A stretch of 64,000 nt of DNA from Atrina japonica. Taxonomy: Eukaryota > Mollusca > Bivalvia > Pterioida > Pinnidae. Below are positions 21,645 through 32,058 of the stretch, in pieces. The stretch lies in NCBI GenBank assembly GCA_030159075.1, contig BROG01000031.1, positions 119,501-183,500 on the forward strand, written 5' to 3'. The notes under the pieces are model-generated. The model had not been told where the DNA came from and did no database searches. It worked only from the letters and a program-made list of their open reading frames with translations. The translations under genes and the position numbers were made by a program. Within the stretch, counting starts at the first letter, position 1, and each line of letters begins with the position of its first letter.

Positions 21645-22928
21645 CACATTTACACACCACACATATACATACACATTTACACACACCACAAACACACGCA
21701 TATGCACACATACACACGCATGCACACACCACAAATACACAAATACACCACACACATATACACAGACACATACCATACATACCACACACATACACATATA
21801 AACACACCCACACCTCAAACACACACCAACACAAAAAACCACAAATAAACACATACTTATACCAAAAATACACCCACACTAAACACACCACATATACAAA
21901 AACACACATCACACACACGTTACACATACACACCACATACACACACCACACACATATACACACACCAAAATAAATCCACACACCCACTTTGTTTTTTGTT
22001 TTTTGTTTTTGTTTTTGTTTTTTTGCTTTTTTGCTATATGATAAAAGTTAAATAGCCAATTAGTTCTATATATTGCACCAAATATACGCAAAGTGCTAAA
22101 ATATATCAATGGGTTAATGCAATGTCTAAATCGTCTAATTTTATTTATTTAACCAAGCAGATGTGTTGTCAAGCATCCTGATATATTATTTACATTTCTC
22201 TTATGTTCCAGTGCTGGGATCGGGCGATCTGGTACCTTCATTTCCCTAGATTATCTGTTAAATGAAGCTGATGATGAAGGGAGTATTGACGTCATCAAGT
22301 GTATTTCTACAATGCGAAGACAGCGAACAAACGTAATACAATCATGGGTAAGCAATATTTCTTAATGTTGTAATACGTCACCGATATGGAGATGTCAAAA
22401 CCTGAAATAGTATCCTCGGTAAACACAAGTCCATTATGTCATATATCAGTCAATTCATGAATTTCCGGATTTAGGATAGCACCAGATTCAATGAATTACA
22501 TGTTCCTTCTTCGACTTACGTCATGGTTTCCTGTGCACAAATCGTTTTAACTAGGTGGGAGTGCAAATCTTAGGTTATGACAGGAATCTGATGTCGAAAA
22601 AATACACATGAGAATCCTTGCTTTATCACATGGATTGTGTGCACTACCTACCTTTTTTGCACAGAAGGTACATTAAAATCCTAGCACTACTCAAATTTAT
22701 GTTAATTATTAAAACAATAATTAGGAATTAGTCATTAGATCTGTTCCATCAATCTGAATTGTGCAAAAAAGATGATAAAGTTTTTGTTGCAAAATTCAAT
22801 TTCGAATTATACTGTAAGTTTTATTGATATTTGTTTTTCAGGAACAATATGAGTTTCTATACGAAACTCTTGCTGAAAGTCTTCAAGATACGCAGCACAA
22901 AAAGACATGTTACACAGACGCTGTCTAA
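10773..22928 (+). CDS. Receptor-type-like protein tyrosine phosphatase, 3' nine exons (single catalytic domain)
   Basis: Removes phosphate from phosphotyrosine. Exons: 10773-10972, 12424-12511, 12956-13032, 14106-14142, 16726-16826, 18741-18860, 20410-20555, 22212-22347, 22842-22928; all introns are GT...AG and phases join without breaks, giving 329 residues and a stop. Landmarks: NRYKNIYP (pTyr loop), [38 protein letters not shown] (general-acid loop), [11 protein letters not shown] (catalytic P-loop), and [17 protein letters not shown] (Q-loop). The domain ends with a short tail and TAA, so there is no second domain as in many receptor PTPs. The first visible exon has a Ser/Thr/Asn-rich linker with NxS/T sequons followed by the [13 protein letters not shown] lead-in. 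Ectodomain, signal peptide and membrane segment are not seen, so receptor status is inferred from similarity of the domain lead-in. No lesion is visible. Confidence 0.9.
11024..11055. repeat. (AT)n microsatellite
   Basis: About 16 TA dinucleotides directly after PTP exon 1, in the first intron. Confidence 0.95.
11421..11700 (+). repeat. Complete tRNA-derived SINE, family 1, with 13-bp target duplication
   Basis: The head is tRNA-like: box A as TGGCTCAGTCGGTAGCGCG and box B as GAGTTCGAGTCC, the RNA polymerase III promoter. The body runs to an AACAATAAACAAAC tail. The 13-bp duplication ACTAAACATAATT sits at 11408-11420 and 11699-11711, proving retroposition. Lies in PTP intron 1. Resembles the tRNA-headed SINEs common in molluscan genomes; the exact family name was not assigned. 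Confidence 0.93.
12046..12170 (-). mobile_element. Retroelement family B, 3' tail fragment
   Basis: Matches the 3' tail of the element at 51545-52912 in reverse orientation (CAGATACCAAAGTATAAATC, GGACAAACACGGACCTC). No coding part remains. PTP intron 1. Confidence 0.85.
12424..12511 (+). CDS. PTP exon 2 (LPDG...NRYKNIYP)
   Basis: Acceptor TTATTTAG, donor GTAAGT at 12512. Encodes [20 protein letters not shown] and NRYKNIYP, the phosphotyrosine-recognition loop; ends in phase 1. Confidence 0.88.
12956..13032 (+). CDS. PTP exon 3 (NRVVLD...DFINASYV)
   Basis: Acceptor TTTTACAG, donor GTGAGT at 13033. Completes the split Tyr codon and encodes [12 protein letters not shown] and [10 protein letters not shown], a core PTP strand; ends in phase 0. 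Confidence 0.88.
13384..13632. repeat. Dispersed repeat of unknown class, copy 1 of 3
   Basis: Shares GGAGTAACCTTTTGATTATC, TCCTCACTGGATACT, GTGACAA and a TTATTACC...GTCCTGGTCAAG segment with 19659-19865 and 57842-58100. No coding potential and no clear terminal repeats. The 71-codon frame here is incidental. Confidence 0.65.
14106..14142 (+). CDS. PTP exon 4 (37-nt microexon)
   Basis: Acceptor CTTCAG, donor GTATGA at 14143. Encodes [12 protein letters not shown] plus one base of the next Gly codon. The conserved RYVAAQGP motif is split across this and the next exon. Confidence 0.87.
14745..15670. repeat. Composite minisatellite: ~54-bp units then 40-bp units
   Basis: The left part (to about 15090) has units built on ACACCCTAGGTGTATTCTTG and ATATCATAAGTAATGG. 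The middle (about 15098-15555) is a 40-bp array containing CAGAAAGACCCTAGATGTAT, nearly perfect around 15330-15530. The last stretch returns to the longer type. The shared CCCTAG-TGTAT core suggests that the 40-bp unit arose by shortening of the longer one. PTP intron 4. Confidence 0.9.
16726..16826 (+). CDS. PTP exon 5 ([17 protein letters not shown])
   Basis: Acceptor TTTTCAG, donor GTGGGT at 16827 (the only donor that keeps frame with exon 6). Encodes the DFWRMIWQ helix and [11 protein letters not shown] strand. Confidence 0.87.
17417..17511. repeat. (CT)n-rich microsatellite
   Basis: Interrupted TCTCTG/TCTC runs, in PTP intron 5. The long frames on both strands are simple-repeat artefacts. 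Confidence 0.9.
18466..18590 (-). mobile_element. Retroelement family B, 3' tail fragment
   Basis: Reverse-oriented match to the family B tail (CAGACACCAAAGTATAAATC, GGATCAGGTGCCATGG), more diverged than the other copies. PTP intron 5. Confidence 0.75.
18741..18860 (+). CDS. PTP exon 6 (KCLRYWP)
   Basis: Exactly 40 codons between TTTTACAG and GTATGA. Encodes [18 protein letters not shown] and the following beta strands. Confidence 0.87.
19659..19865. repeat. Dispersed repeat of unknown class, copy 2 of 3
   Basis: Same order of motifs as 13384-13632: TATTGTCCAATTCA, GGAGTAACATTTTGATTGTC, CCCTCACTGGATA, GTGACAAGTAGGAACGATA, CATTATGCTTTGTTA. PTP intron 6. Confidence 0.6.
20410..20555 (+). CDS. 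PTP exon 7 (WPD loop)
   Basis: Acceptor TTTTGTAG, donor GTATGT at 20556. Encodes [15 protein letters not shown], with the general-acid Asp, and ends within the Ser codon of HCS, so the catalytic loop is split over exons 7 and 8. Confidence 0.9.
21540..21985. repeat. (CA)n-rich region with internal (TA)n
   Basis: ACACACATACACA variants with a TATATA run at about 21612-21640. Frames on both strands encode only Thr/His/Ile or Cys/Val repeats and are not genes. PTP intron 7. Confidence 0.93.
22212..22347 (+). CDS. PTP exon 8 (catalytic P-loop)
   Basis: Acceptor TTCCAG, donor GTAAGC at 22348. With the last bases of exon 7 it gives [11 protein letters not shown], and it also carries the [13 protein letters not shown]-loop. 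Cys and Arg of the active site are both present. Confidence 0.9.
22842..22928 (+). CDS. PTP exon 9 (terminal, stop at 22926-22928)
   Basis: Acceptor TTTTTCAG. Encodes [14 protein letters not shown], the last helix of a PTP domain, then a 14-residue tail ending ...CYTDAV and TAA. An AATAAA-type signal occurs near 23053. Confidence 0.87.
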   Translation, partial: EQYEFLYETLAESLQDTQHKKTCYTDAV

Positions 22929-23063
22929 GATTTGAAAGACAATATACTGCACATAATTTCCTTCTCTCCAGGTGTACATGTGTGTGCTAGTAGGTGTGTA
23001 GGTGTTTGTATTCATTTTTGATTTTCATTAGTTTAGTTTCACTTTTTATGTAAATAAATCACA

Positions 23064-23384
23064 TTGTCATTATGTCACCTGACTTACCCAGGTGTGTCAT
23101 TAGGTCACCCAACTCATTCTGGTTGTCATTAGGTCACTTGACTTACTCAGATGTGTCATTTGGTCACCCGACTTATTTTGCTTGTCATTATGTCACCTGA
23201 CTTACTCAGGTGTGTCATTATGTCACCTAACTTAAATGTGTTTGTCATTAAAATACCTGAACTTGGGTGTGACATTAGGTCACCTGACTTAAACGGGTGT
23301 GTTATTAGGTCATTTGACTTACTATGTGTGGCCGTAGGTCACCCGACTTATATGGGTATGCTGTTAGGTCACCTGACTTGTGCA
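23064..23384. repeat. Degenerate ~40-bp tandem repeat in the 3' flank of PTP
   Basis: Units built from GTCATTAGGTCACC and GACTTACTCAGGTGT, about eight copies. They begin within 140 bp of the stop codon and may be part of the 3' UTR or just beyond the polyadenylation signal. Confidence 0.85.
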
Positions 23385-23490
23385 ATGAGTTGCCATACAT
23401 CGAATTGTAACATGTATCATTCAAGTATACCCATCTTTAAACATTTAACTTAATCTCAAATAATACAACTTGATTTCTCATCATATTGGG

Positions 23491-23761
23491 GAGCCGGCCT
23501 GGCTCAGTCGGTAGCGCGCTCGACTCTGGATCGTGAGGTCGTGAGTTCGAGTCCCGCCGTCGGCAGGTTGGTTTCCTGTCTTTTGGATGAGACAGTAAAA
23601 ACTGGAGGCCCCGTGTCACAGTAGGTGTCGGCACGTTAAAGAACCCTCAAGTGCCGAGCATAGGCCAAAATTTGAAGCCCTTCACCGGCATTTGGTGACG
23701 TCTCCATATGAGTGAAATATTCTTGAGTGGGACGTTAAACAACAATAAACAAACAAACAAA
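23491..23761 (+). repeat. Complete tRNA-derived SINE, family 1, with 12-bp target duplication
   Basis: Same tRNA-like head (boxes A and B), body and AACAATAAACAAACAAAC tail as 11421-11700, but with a short internal deletion after AAAGAACCCTCA that removes the CTGCTCAATGGCCGT stretch. Duplication CATCATATTGGG at 23479-23490 and 23762-23773. Confidence 0.93.
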
Positions 23762-23773
23762 CATCATATTGGG

Positions 23774-24375
23774 CATGGTCATTCCAGTACAAAGGTAACA
23801 GAATTGTTTGTATCATAATCCATGGGGCAGAGTTATGATTGATAAGCCCCAGTTTACTTCGTATGTAAATAAATGATTGTAGAATAGTACTTTATATGAA
23901 TACGTTTATTATGCTCTTGTTAATATTTACGGTAATCAGATACCTGTGTACAACACAACAAAGTCACCGAAAAAGAAAATACAATTGGGGACAAACAGTC
24001 ACAACCCCAAAACAACCTTAGTGTAACGAACAGCTTATTGTGTATATAGCGGCTATATTTGTACGCGTGGAGTGATTATTTACAAGCAAGTATTGGCTTA
24101 ATGTCTCTCTCGTGTAGTGTTAAAAACTCACATCGTAATACCTAATAGATATAACATGATATAAATAGATTATTCTTTTCAAACGATTCAGCGCGTTGAA
24201 TTTAATAAAGACAATTTTGAAACATTTTCCCAGTATCTCTATATTTATCATATTAACAAACAGCAGAATAATGCCTACGCTTAATCTTCGGTCACCAAAT
24301 TTTCAAATATTTCTAAATATAATCTAATTATATTTTATATTCAGCGTAAAGTGATAGATAAGTAGACAGACAGAC

Positions 24376-24413
<38 letters not shown>

Positions 24414-24978
24414 ATTCTAACCTTCTTTACGATTACACTTTTCACGTTTTTAAAAAGTTTTAAGTGTCCGATGTATCAATGTGTAAATTTTATCACTTTT
24501 GTCATTATTATTGATTTTTATTTTATTTTGATAATTTATTCATTGCATTTAAAATTTGTAAATGAAAATCATACCACATGCTGTTAGATATTTGCATTTA
24601 AACATTAAAATTTCTTTTCAATATACATATATAGATATTTGAGTTTTTATTCATTGAATAACAGGCAATAAACATTCAAGCGTTATACTGATTGTTGTTC
24701 GGTATTGCGGTCTGGTTTCTTTATATATACAATCTCTGTGAAAATATTGTATTAAAACCGACTGAATGTTATTTATGTTTTGATTGCTTTAAGTGCAGTA
24801 AATATGTCACTTGATATGATTTATTGCTCACATATTAAATTACAGTAGATGTGAGTTATTCATGAAGCTACTGTCAGGTATATTTTTTATTTCCCGTTTT
24901 TAAATAGCTTGGTCATTGTGTGAATAAGACACACACATATCTATATTTGAGATACTGATATGTTTTTGTAAATTCATT
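23774..24978. other. Non-coding, with a (GATA)n run
   Basis: AT-rich, no gene seen. A GACA/GATA microsatellite lies at 24362-24412. Confidence 0.6.
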
Positions 24979-25127
24979 AGAGCCAAACGACTCGCTAATA
25001 AACTACTCACACAGGGTTACGTTGTTGAACGCTTGAAGTCGTTACTAAGGAAGTTTAATGGTCGATATGGAGATCTTGTTAAACAATATGATGGCCCCTC
25101 TCAGCAATGTTATATAGTATTTTGAAA
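24979..25127 (+). pseudogene. Relic of a Penelope-type reverse transcriptase thumb
   Basis: Conceptual reading gives AKRLANKLLTQGYVVERLKS, LRKFNGRYGDLVKQYDG and, after a frame slip, LSAMLYSILK. This parallels the KLLTQGYRKPRLMS...KFYGRYNSLVC...LSEML end of family B but is clearly diverged, so it represents a third, older family. No catalytic core was found beside it. Confidence 0.5.
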
Positions 25128-25748
25128 CATGATTAATATACAGCGACTTCCTTTCACCAATCAGTTAAAAAAGTAACTGCTGACAATTTCACCAAGTTTG
25201 GTCTTTTCATCGAACTGCAGAGGTTTCCATGTAACATTTACGACGGATTTGGCAGAGGACACTGAATCTTCCAGACACCAATTTCTATCACATTTAGTAT
25301 TCGCATGATCATGTTGAAGCCATGTTTATATCCAACCTTCAGTATTCTACTGGACTTGGCTCTCGATTATCCACTGGAACTTTGGTATTCATTTTCACTA
25401 TATGAACACCAGTAACAACAATTTTGGGAATTGATTTATATGTATCTAGTTAGATGTCTAGATTTTTAAATCCTACTATAATGATATACTATATTTCTAA
25501 CTGCCATTCATCAAACCTTTATCTAAATTTTGAAATTATTTTCAAGTATTATCTTTAGTCAGATACTTTAATAAGATGTTTAATATTCTGTGATTATAAG
25601 CCAAGATTTCGTATTTTGCATTAGGTACATGAAATTCATGATTATTCTTCAATTTTAATGGTTCTAAAATTTACTAAACCTTCAGTTAATTAAATATACT
25701 AAATGTTTTAAATATGTAGTAATCGGGAGTCTAAGCTTATAATACCAG

Positions 25749-25820
<72 letters not shown>

Positions 25821-27067
25821 AATATCATATTAAAAATACACCTGAATCTATCTCTTAATTCAATGTAAACCCAGGAAATCTATTTATGTGTTGCACGTGC
25901 ACTAAGCAAAATAAAAGATATGATTTGGTGGAACATAAAACCAAGATCCTAACTAATGTCAGTAGATCGAAACAATTACAAATTATTTAACTCCCGCGGC
26001 AATTTTATATCTTTTTCGAAGGTCCAGCTCAGTTTTGTACACAGAAAGTCAGGCTAGGTCTCTTCCGGTTTCGTTTTTATTATAGATCAGAGACAACTAA
26101 ATATTTTTCTGAAAGCGAAAATGTTAATGTATTCCTGTATTTCTCATCTTTCGAACGAGTGTTGAACTATAAATTATACATGGATCTGTTCAGCGTACTT
26201 TCCGCAATCAGAAAATAAACACAAAACTTGTGCAACTGTATATTGTTTTTCTGTCACATGGCCATATTTCAACCCCCAGCAGCTTCGCATTAAATGGACA
26301 GTGAAATTACAATTCAGATACTTTTTAGAAAATTGGCTCTAATTACATCAAGATACCAGTAAAAATTATGCTGATTCAGCATTTTCATTCTTTCATCAGT
26401 ATTTTAAATTTTAATACATTATTTTATTGTGTGTAAATATAAAAATAATATCAAAGTACTGAAAGTACTAATACGAATTGATGGCAATCGTTAGTTTTAA
26501 TGAGGTATAATACACTCAGTATAGTGGGTATAATACACTCAGTATAGTGAATACTTATTAATTCGGTAAAATTAGCTTCTACAAAAAAGTAACTAAAATT
26601 GGGTTAGGCAGTTGGCCTAAGGTGAGTACTGATGTCTTATTTATTATGCAACAAACTACATAGATCAGCGATATGATTATAAAATCTTCTACTTATAGAC
26701 ATCGTTTCATCGATATTAAATTTCCATTCACCAGTGCAGTACTATACCCTTACGCTATCTTTCCTATTAGTAGCCTTAAATCTCTAGGTCAATAAAACAT
26801 TTCCCCAACTTCAAAGACTGCTGGGAGTTAAGATCACGTGTATGAGGAATGACACAACTTCTATGTCCAATTCAACAGACAGACCAAAACTCATTTGCAT
26901 ATTAATCGTGCGTAAGATTATTAACAGTCCAGTCCATCGCTTTTAATGTCAATTCTATCACAAGAGTATAATCGTAAAAAATAATTGAAAAGTAACATTC
27001 CAAAGCAAATTTATAATATCTTAAAATTCATAAAGGACGCTGAACTGACCTTTTATAGTATAAAACA
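25128..27067. other. Non-coding, with a (CT)n microsatellite
   Basis: A perfect CT run occupies about 25752-25818. A 23-bp direct duplication (GGTATAATACACTCAGTATA core) sits at 26503-26548. Nothing coding recognised. Confidence 0.6.
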
Positions 27068-27671
27068 TCTCAGATACCAAAGTATACATCTTTAGGATGT
27101 CTAGGACACATATACTAATTCGGCAAAAATGGACAAGCACGGACATCTGGAAACAAAGAGGTGAGATCAGGTGCCATGGAGGAGTAAGCATCCCCGGTCA
27201 CACCCGCCGTGAGCCCACAGTCAAGTCCAAATGAAATACGTGAGGAACGAATCCTCGTCACAATTGGTATAGACGTCTCAGCAACCGCCAACGAAAAGGC
27301 AACTCAACATTTCACCCAGTGAAACAGAGTAATCGCAAACCAGCCTATTATACCGACCGTGAAATTTGCGGAACGTTGACATCAAACGCGGTTTTCGATA
27401 TCCCTGTGTCAATAATTTGTCGGTGAGTAGTTTACATCTGAAATATTCATATGTTGAACACACCCTGGCATATTGGATATTTGTGAAATATAAACTCCAT
27501 ATGCAGGTGACTGGGATGTTACTACTTAGATGTGGAAAATTTACGATGGGAAAGCCGAAATCGTCGCGTTTGTAGTATAGCTTAGTTGCCAATTTCCCGT
27601 CTGTGTCTATAGTAAGTAAAATGTCTATGTATGAAGCGTGTGTGCTTGATTCTGTTGTATCTTTAATTTTT
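27068..27671 (-). mobile_element. Retroelement family B, 3' half in minus orientation (left arm of an inverted pair)
   Basis: Reading the minus strand from 27671: the RT region DTTESSTHASYIDILLTIDT, then KLATKLYYKRDDFGFPIVNF, thumb residues KFHGRYNRLVCDYSVSLGEML, and the non-coding tail. It joins at 27671/27672 to an oppositely oriented tail fragment. The 176-codon frame across the junction is a chimera, not a protein. Confidence 0.85.
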
Positions 27672-27867
27672 ACGAGGATACACTCCTCACGTGTTTCATT
27701 GGACTTGACTGTGGACTCACGGCGGGTGTGACCGGTCGACAGGGGATGCTTACTCCTCCATGGCACCTGATCCCACCTCTTGGTTTCCAGAGGTCCGCGT
27801 TTGTCCATTTTTACCGGATTTGTATCTATGTCCTGGACATTCTATTGATTTATACTTTGGTATCTGA
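27672..27867 (+). mobile_element. Retroelement family B, 3' tail in plus orientation (right arm of an inverted pair)
   Basis: Starts ACGAGGATACACTCC and runs to TTTGGTATCTGA. It is nearly identical to the tail of 51545-52912, with no RT part. Together with the left arm it makes roughly 200-bp inverted outer ends. Confidence 0.85.
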
Positions 27868-29630
27868 TTTTTTTATATTGTAATTGAATAGCTTGGATGG
27901 GATGCTAGGTGTATACCTATATGAAATGCAAGACGTGGTCTTCAGTTTAAAATATGGCGGAACACAGGACTGAACGTTTTTGTGATTTAGAACATTGCCA
28001 GTTTAAAGTTTAAAGCGTCTATACCTTTATTTGTACATCTAAATTTAAGGAAAAAACGTTTCTGTTCAGAACAGTCATCGTTTGTAACGCGTGTAGACTT
28101 GAACAGTCTGTGATAAGAAATGTCCATTATAATGTAGTTCAGTGTGTATTCTGGGATTTAAGAATCCGTGTAGGGGTTCATTCTTACTTCCTGAAAAAGG
28201 TCAGTAAGTAGTGTAAAAGGAACGGAATAAAGTTTGCTGACGAAGGCTCATTTTTAACGTAAGGTAAAAGATAAAAGAGATGAAAAAGTGACAAAATGTA
28301 TATTGAGTCTGTTGTATGAACGATGTCCGTGACTTCGCTTATGTCTTACTTTAGAATTAAAAAGTTCCATCACATTAACATCACTACAAAGTGGACTTGA
28401 TAGATTTCCTACACTTTGAGTATCATCGTTACATCCATGCAGTGGCAAGCTGTTTAGTCCAAAATTCTTCGCGTTGTCTACGGAAGGGGGTAATGAAGAT
28501 GAGATTTTTGGTCCAGTGGTATATTTTTTCAATTATACGCACTCTCATAGACAAAATGAAATGGTCAGGAGAGTTGAGTAGAGTATCGGGTTACCCCCAT
28601 TATTAACCTCAAATCGATGACCAGATATTTTTAAGCATATATTTCAACAATTCTTGTAGACCTATATTTCGGAATTCTAAAAAGTAAAAATACGAATAAA
28701 AGTGTCATTTGGAAATTTCAATCTTGAAGTTGAGTTTATGTTGCTGAAATGCATATACATGTGTAATTTTGCGTCAATATAATGTGTTATTAACCCCATA
28801 CTGCAAAATGTGCTTTGACTTGTTCCCAATAAACAACTTAGCATAACATAACTGCGTTGATGCCCCATCAACTCGTAAAAATATGTTCATTCATACAATA
28901 TAAACCAATCAGACACCAGGTTACAATCAAATTAGCAGTTCCGTTTCAACCAACCAATTTTCCGGGTATTTAGTTTTATCTGATCTATTTTAACGTTGAC
29001 GATATTATCCTGGTTAATTTACCTTCGAGGAATAAAGTTTAAATCAACACCATTTGATGTAAAGATGATAAGTATCATCATTTACTATAGAATGTTTTCC
29101 AAACCTGGGCTGTAGGTCGAAATCGGTAACTGGTAAATTTTCCATTCAAAATTCATACAAAATTTACCCATTACCGAATTACTAGCTTTCATGAAATGAA
29201 GCACTGGCACCTATTACTGCGTATCAAAACCCAGGTCTAAACTTAGTGCACCTTTTCACAAGGAAGGGATGTGTTTATATAAAAGGAATATACAATAAGA
29301 ACTACTTATGAAGTTAATGTGACTGGAATTAGCATCTTAAATTTTCATCAAGACCCCTTTTTCCAAACCTAATACGCTGGTAAAAATCATAAAAATCATA
29401 TTTTGCTTTATAATTAATTATATTAAATTCATACACAATATTTAGCTATACTGCATGTTATGTAAAGCAGGTGTAGAACTAGCTGACATCAACAGCTACA
29501 TCAAATAACATTTCTCTGTTTTGATACCTGGTGTATGCTTTTTCAACATCATATTTTAGTTATGTTTTTTAGTAATGAAGAAAACCCCGAGTCATTGAAC
29601 TGTTTAGCATCATAGACAACTGTTTACTTC
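27868..29630. other. Non-coding, no gene recognised
   Basis: Contains a small imperfect hairpin at 29124-29176 (arms near CGGTAACTGGTAAATTT) and a 92-codon minus-strand frame at 28254-28532 without coding support. Confidence 0.5.
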
Positions 29631-30716
29631 TCTACTCTTTACATAACAACTCCACATAAACAATTAGCAGAAAGACTTTTTTGCATCACAGACAACTTTT
29701 AATTTTTCCTAAAGGGGGTACCCAAAAATTTAAATATCTAGTGATTGGTTATCATGATACTTATATATTTTGTCAAACAACACTCTGATTCTACAAATAA
29801 ATACATTGAAATTGATATAAAAACATGCTGGAATTTCTAATAGACAATATATTTGTAATGTTCGGAGACGTGGTCTTTCAACAAACTGTCAGCATTCCTA
29901 TGGGAACCAATTGTGCCCCTTTATTGGCCGACCTGTACGTTTACTGATACGAAGCAGACTTCATTCAGAAACTGCTAAATCAAAAGAAGAAAAAGCTAGC
30001 GGCGTTTTTTGATTTGACATTTAGATATATCGATGACGTTTTGTCAATTTATAATGACAATTTGCATACATATGTCAATGCAATATATCCCAGCTAACTA
30101 GAAATTAAAGATACAACAGAATCGAGCACACACTCTTCATACTTAGACATTTTACTTTCTATAGACACAGACGGGAAATTGGCAACTAAGCTAGACGACA
30201 AACGCGACGATTTCGGCTTTCCCATCGTAAATTTTCTACATTTACGCAGTAATATCCCACAGTCACTCGCATATGGAGTTTATATTTCACAAATGATCCG
30301 ATATGCCAAGACGTGTTAAACATATGACATTTCATGTACAGATGTAAACTACTCACTGGCAAATTAATGACACACTAATATCGAAAATCGCGTTTGATGT
30401 CAACGTTCCGCAAATTTTACGGTCGGTATAATAGGCTTGTTTGCGATTACACTGTGTCAGTAAGTGAAATGTTGTGTTGCCTTTTCGTTGGCGGTTGCTG
30501 AGACGTCTGTACCGATTGTGACGAAGATTCGATCTTCACTTATTAATTTGGACTTGACTTTGGATTCACGGCGGGTGTGACCGGTAGACAGGGGATTCTT
30601 ACTCCTCCATGGCACCCGATTCCACCTCTTGGTTTCCAGATGTATATGTTTGTCCATTTTTAACAGATTTCTATTTATACCCTGGACAACTTAAAGATTT
30701 ATACTTCGGTATCTGA
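29631..30716 (+). pseudogene. Retroelement family B, reverse transcriptase relic with tail
   Basis: Plus-strand RT remnants in shifting frames: CTTTACATAACAACTCCACA (motif A region), the GTCAGCATTCCTATGGGAAC motif B region, ATATCGATGACGTTTTGTC (IDDVLS, motif C), then the thumb and the complete tail ending TTCGGTATCTGA. Multiple stops and indels; nonfunctional. Less well preserved than the copy at 51545. Confidence 0.85.
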
Positions 30717-32018
30717 TATTTTTATATTGTTCTCGGAAATAGAGCGAAAATTTTCCGCAAGTAAACTGGTATACCTACTCACAAAATTAACTACGGTTCA
30801 ACGGGATAGATAGATAGATGGATGAATGGATAGATTGATCGATTGACGGATGCAGGTATGTTATATGTGAGTGTGTGCTTGCGTATGTATGTATGTATGT
30901 ATGTATGTATGTATGTATGTATGTATGTATGTATGCGTGTGTATGTGTGTGGGTGTGTGTGGCGTGGGTATGTGTGTGAGTTTGCGTGTGCGTGCGTTCG
31001 TTCGTGCGTGCGTGCGTGTGTGTGTGTGTTACCATTCATGTAAACGGGACACCCTAGCAATTGTATGGTGATCATACGGACAGATTTATACCGTTGACTT
31101 CATGATATATCATCCCGTACACATATACTATAAACACTTTTATACACCAAAGAGAGAACCTTAATGCTGGCAATTAAATGCCATTTTTTAAATGTCGAGG
31201 TTTTGTAATATTACGCGGATAGTTATATTCATATTACCTTATATCGCGAATAAATAAACTTCAAATCCTGTTATTTCATGCTTTCACCTTTTCTTGTCGC
31301 ATTGTAAAATTATCCATAATACTTTTCTCCTTCAGCAAAATCACTCTTCTTTTATTACGGCTGTCACGATTAATGCTGTATTATATATTGAAAAACCAAT
31401 TGGGATCTACATAGAAAGCAGTCACGAGATCCAATTCATACAGTACATTGAATTAGGTAAAGCTTTTATTGCGATAAATTCACAGTTTTTCAGTCGCTTG
31501 TTTATTGATAAATGCGTGTGTGCATGAAAAGAAAAATGGCTATATTTATTAGATGATCGAGTCAGCGAACCAGGATAAATAGCATTATTCCTGTAAAACC
31601 AATGCCATTCTGACGCGGGGTAAATCATTGATATGGTATATGATTTTCAAACACTGTCTATCTAGGAGTTAGATCGGATCTTTTTTAAGAAATTTAAATC
31701 ACACAAATGCTCCTTTAGCACGAAGAAAATGTATCGCTATATTATGTATTTGGATTTTGATACGAACTTGAAAATCATTACCAAAGCTATGTGCAGATAG
31801 GAATAGTTGTTGCTATTTTCGACACATCAACTCCGTTGATTTCATACAAAACTACAGAAAACAGTAGATTGATATTGAACGTTTGGTAACAGACAAGAGA
31901 ACGAGGATTATGCAACGTGAATGTCGTGTAAAATGCAGGATTGACTCAAAATCATGGATATTATGTAGGAGATCACAGAATCTCTCATAATCTAGACATA
32001 AATCACAAATATATTCAG
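30717..32018. other. Non-coding, with GATA/ATGT/GT microsatellites
   Basis: Simple repeats at 30808-31029 include a (GTAT)n run at about 30883-30935 and a GT/CGTG-rich tail. The rest holds no gene seen. Confidence 0.65.
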
Positions 32019-32058
32019 GTTACTGAAACTGTAAATTGTTCTATTCAATGTGTTCAAA

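Noticed and set aside
21534..21987. Overlapping 100-140-codon frames on both strands
   Set aside because: CA-dinucleotide repeat translation.
27278..27808. 176-codon minus-strand frame
   Set aside because: Runs across the junction of two oppositely oriented retroelement fragments, so it is chimeric.
28254..28532. 92-codon minus-strand frame as a gene
   Set aside because: Starts at TTG, no splice context or motif, and the composition matches the flanks.
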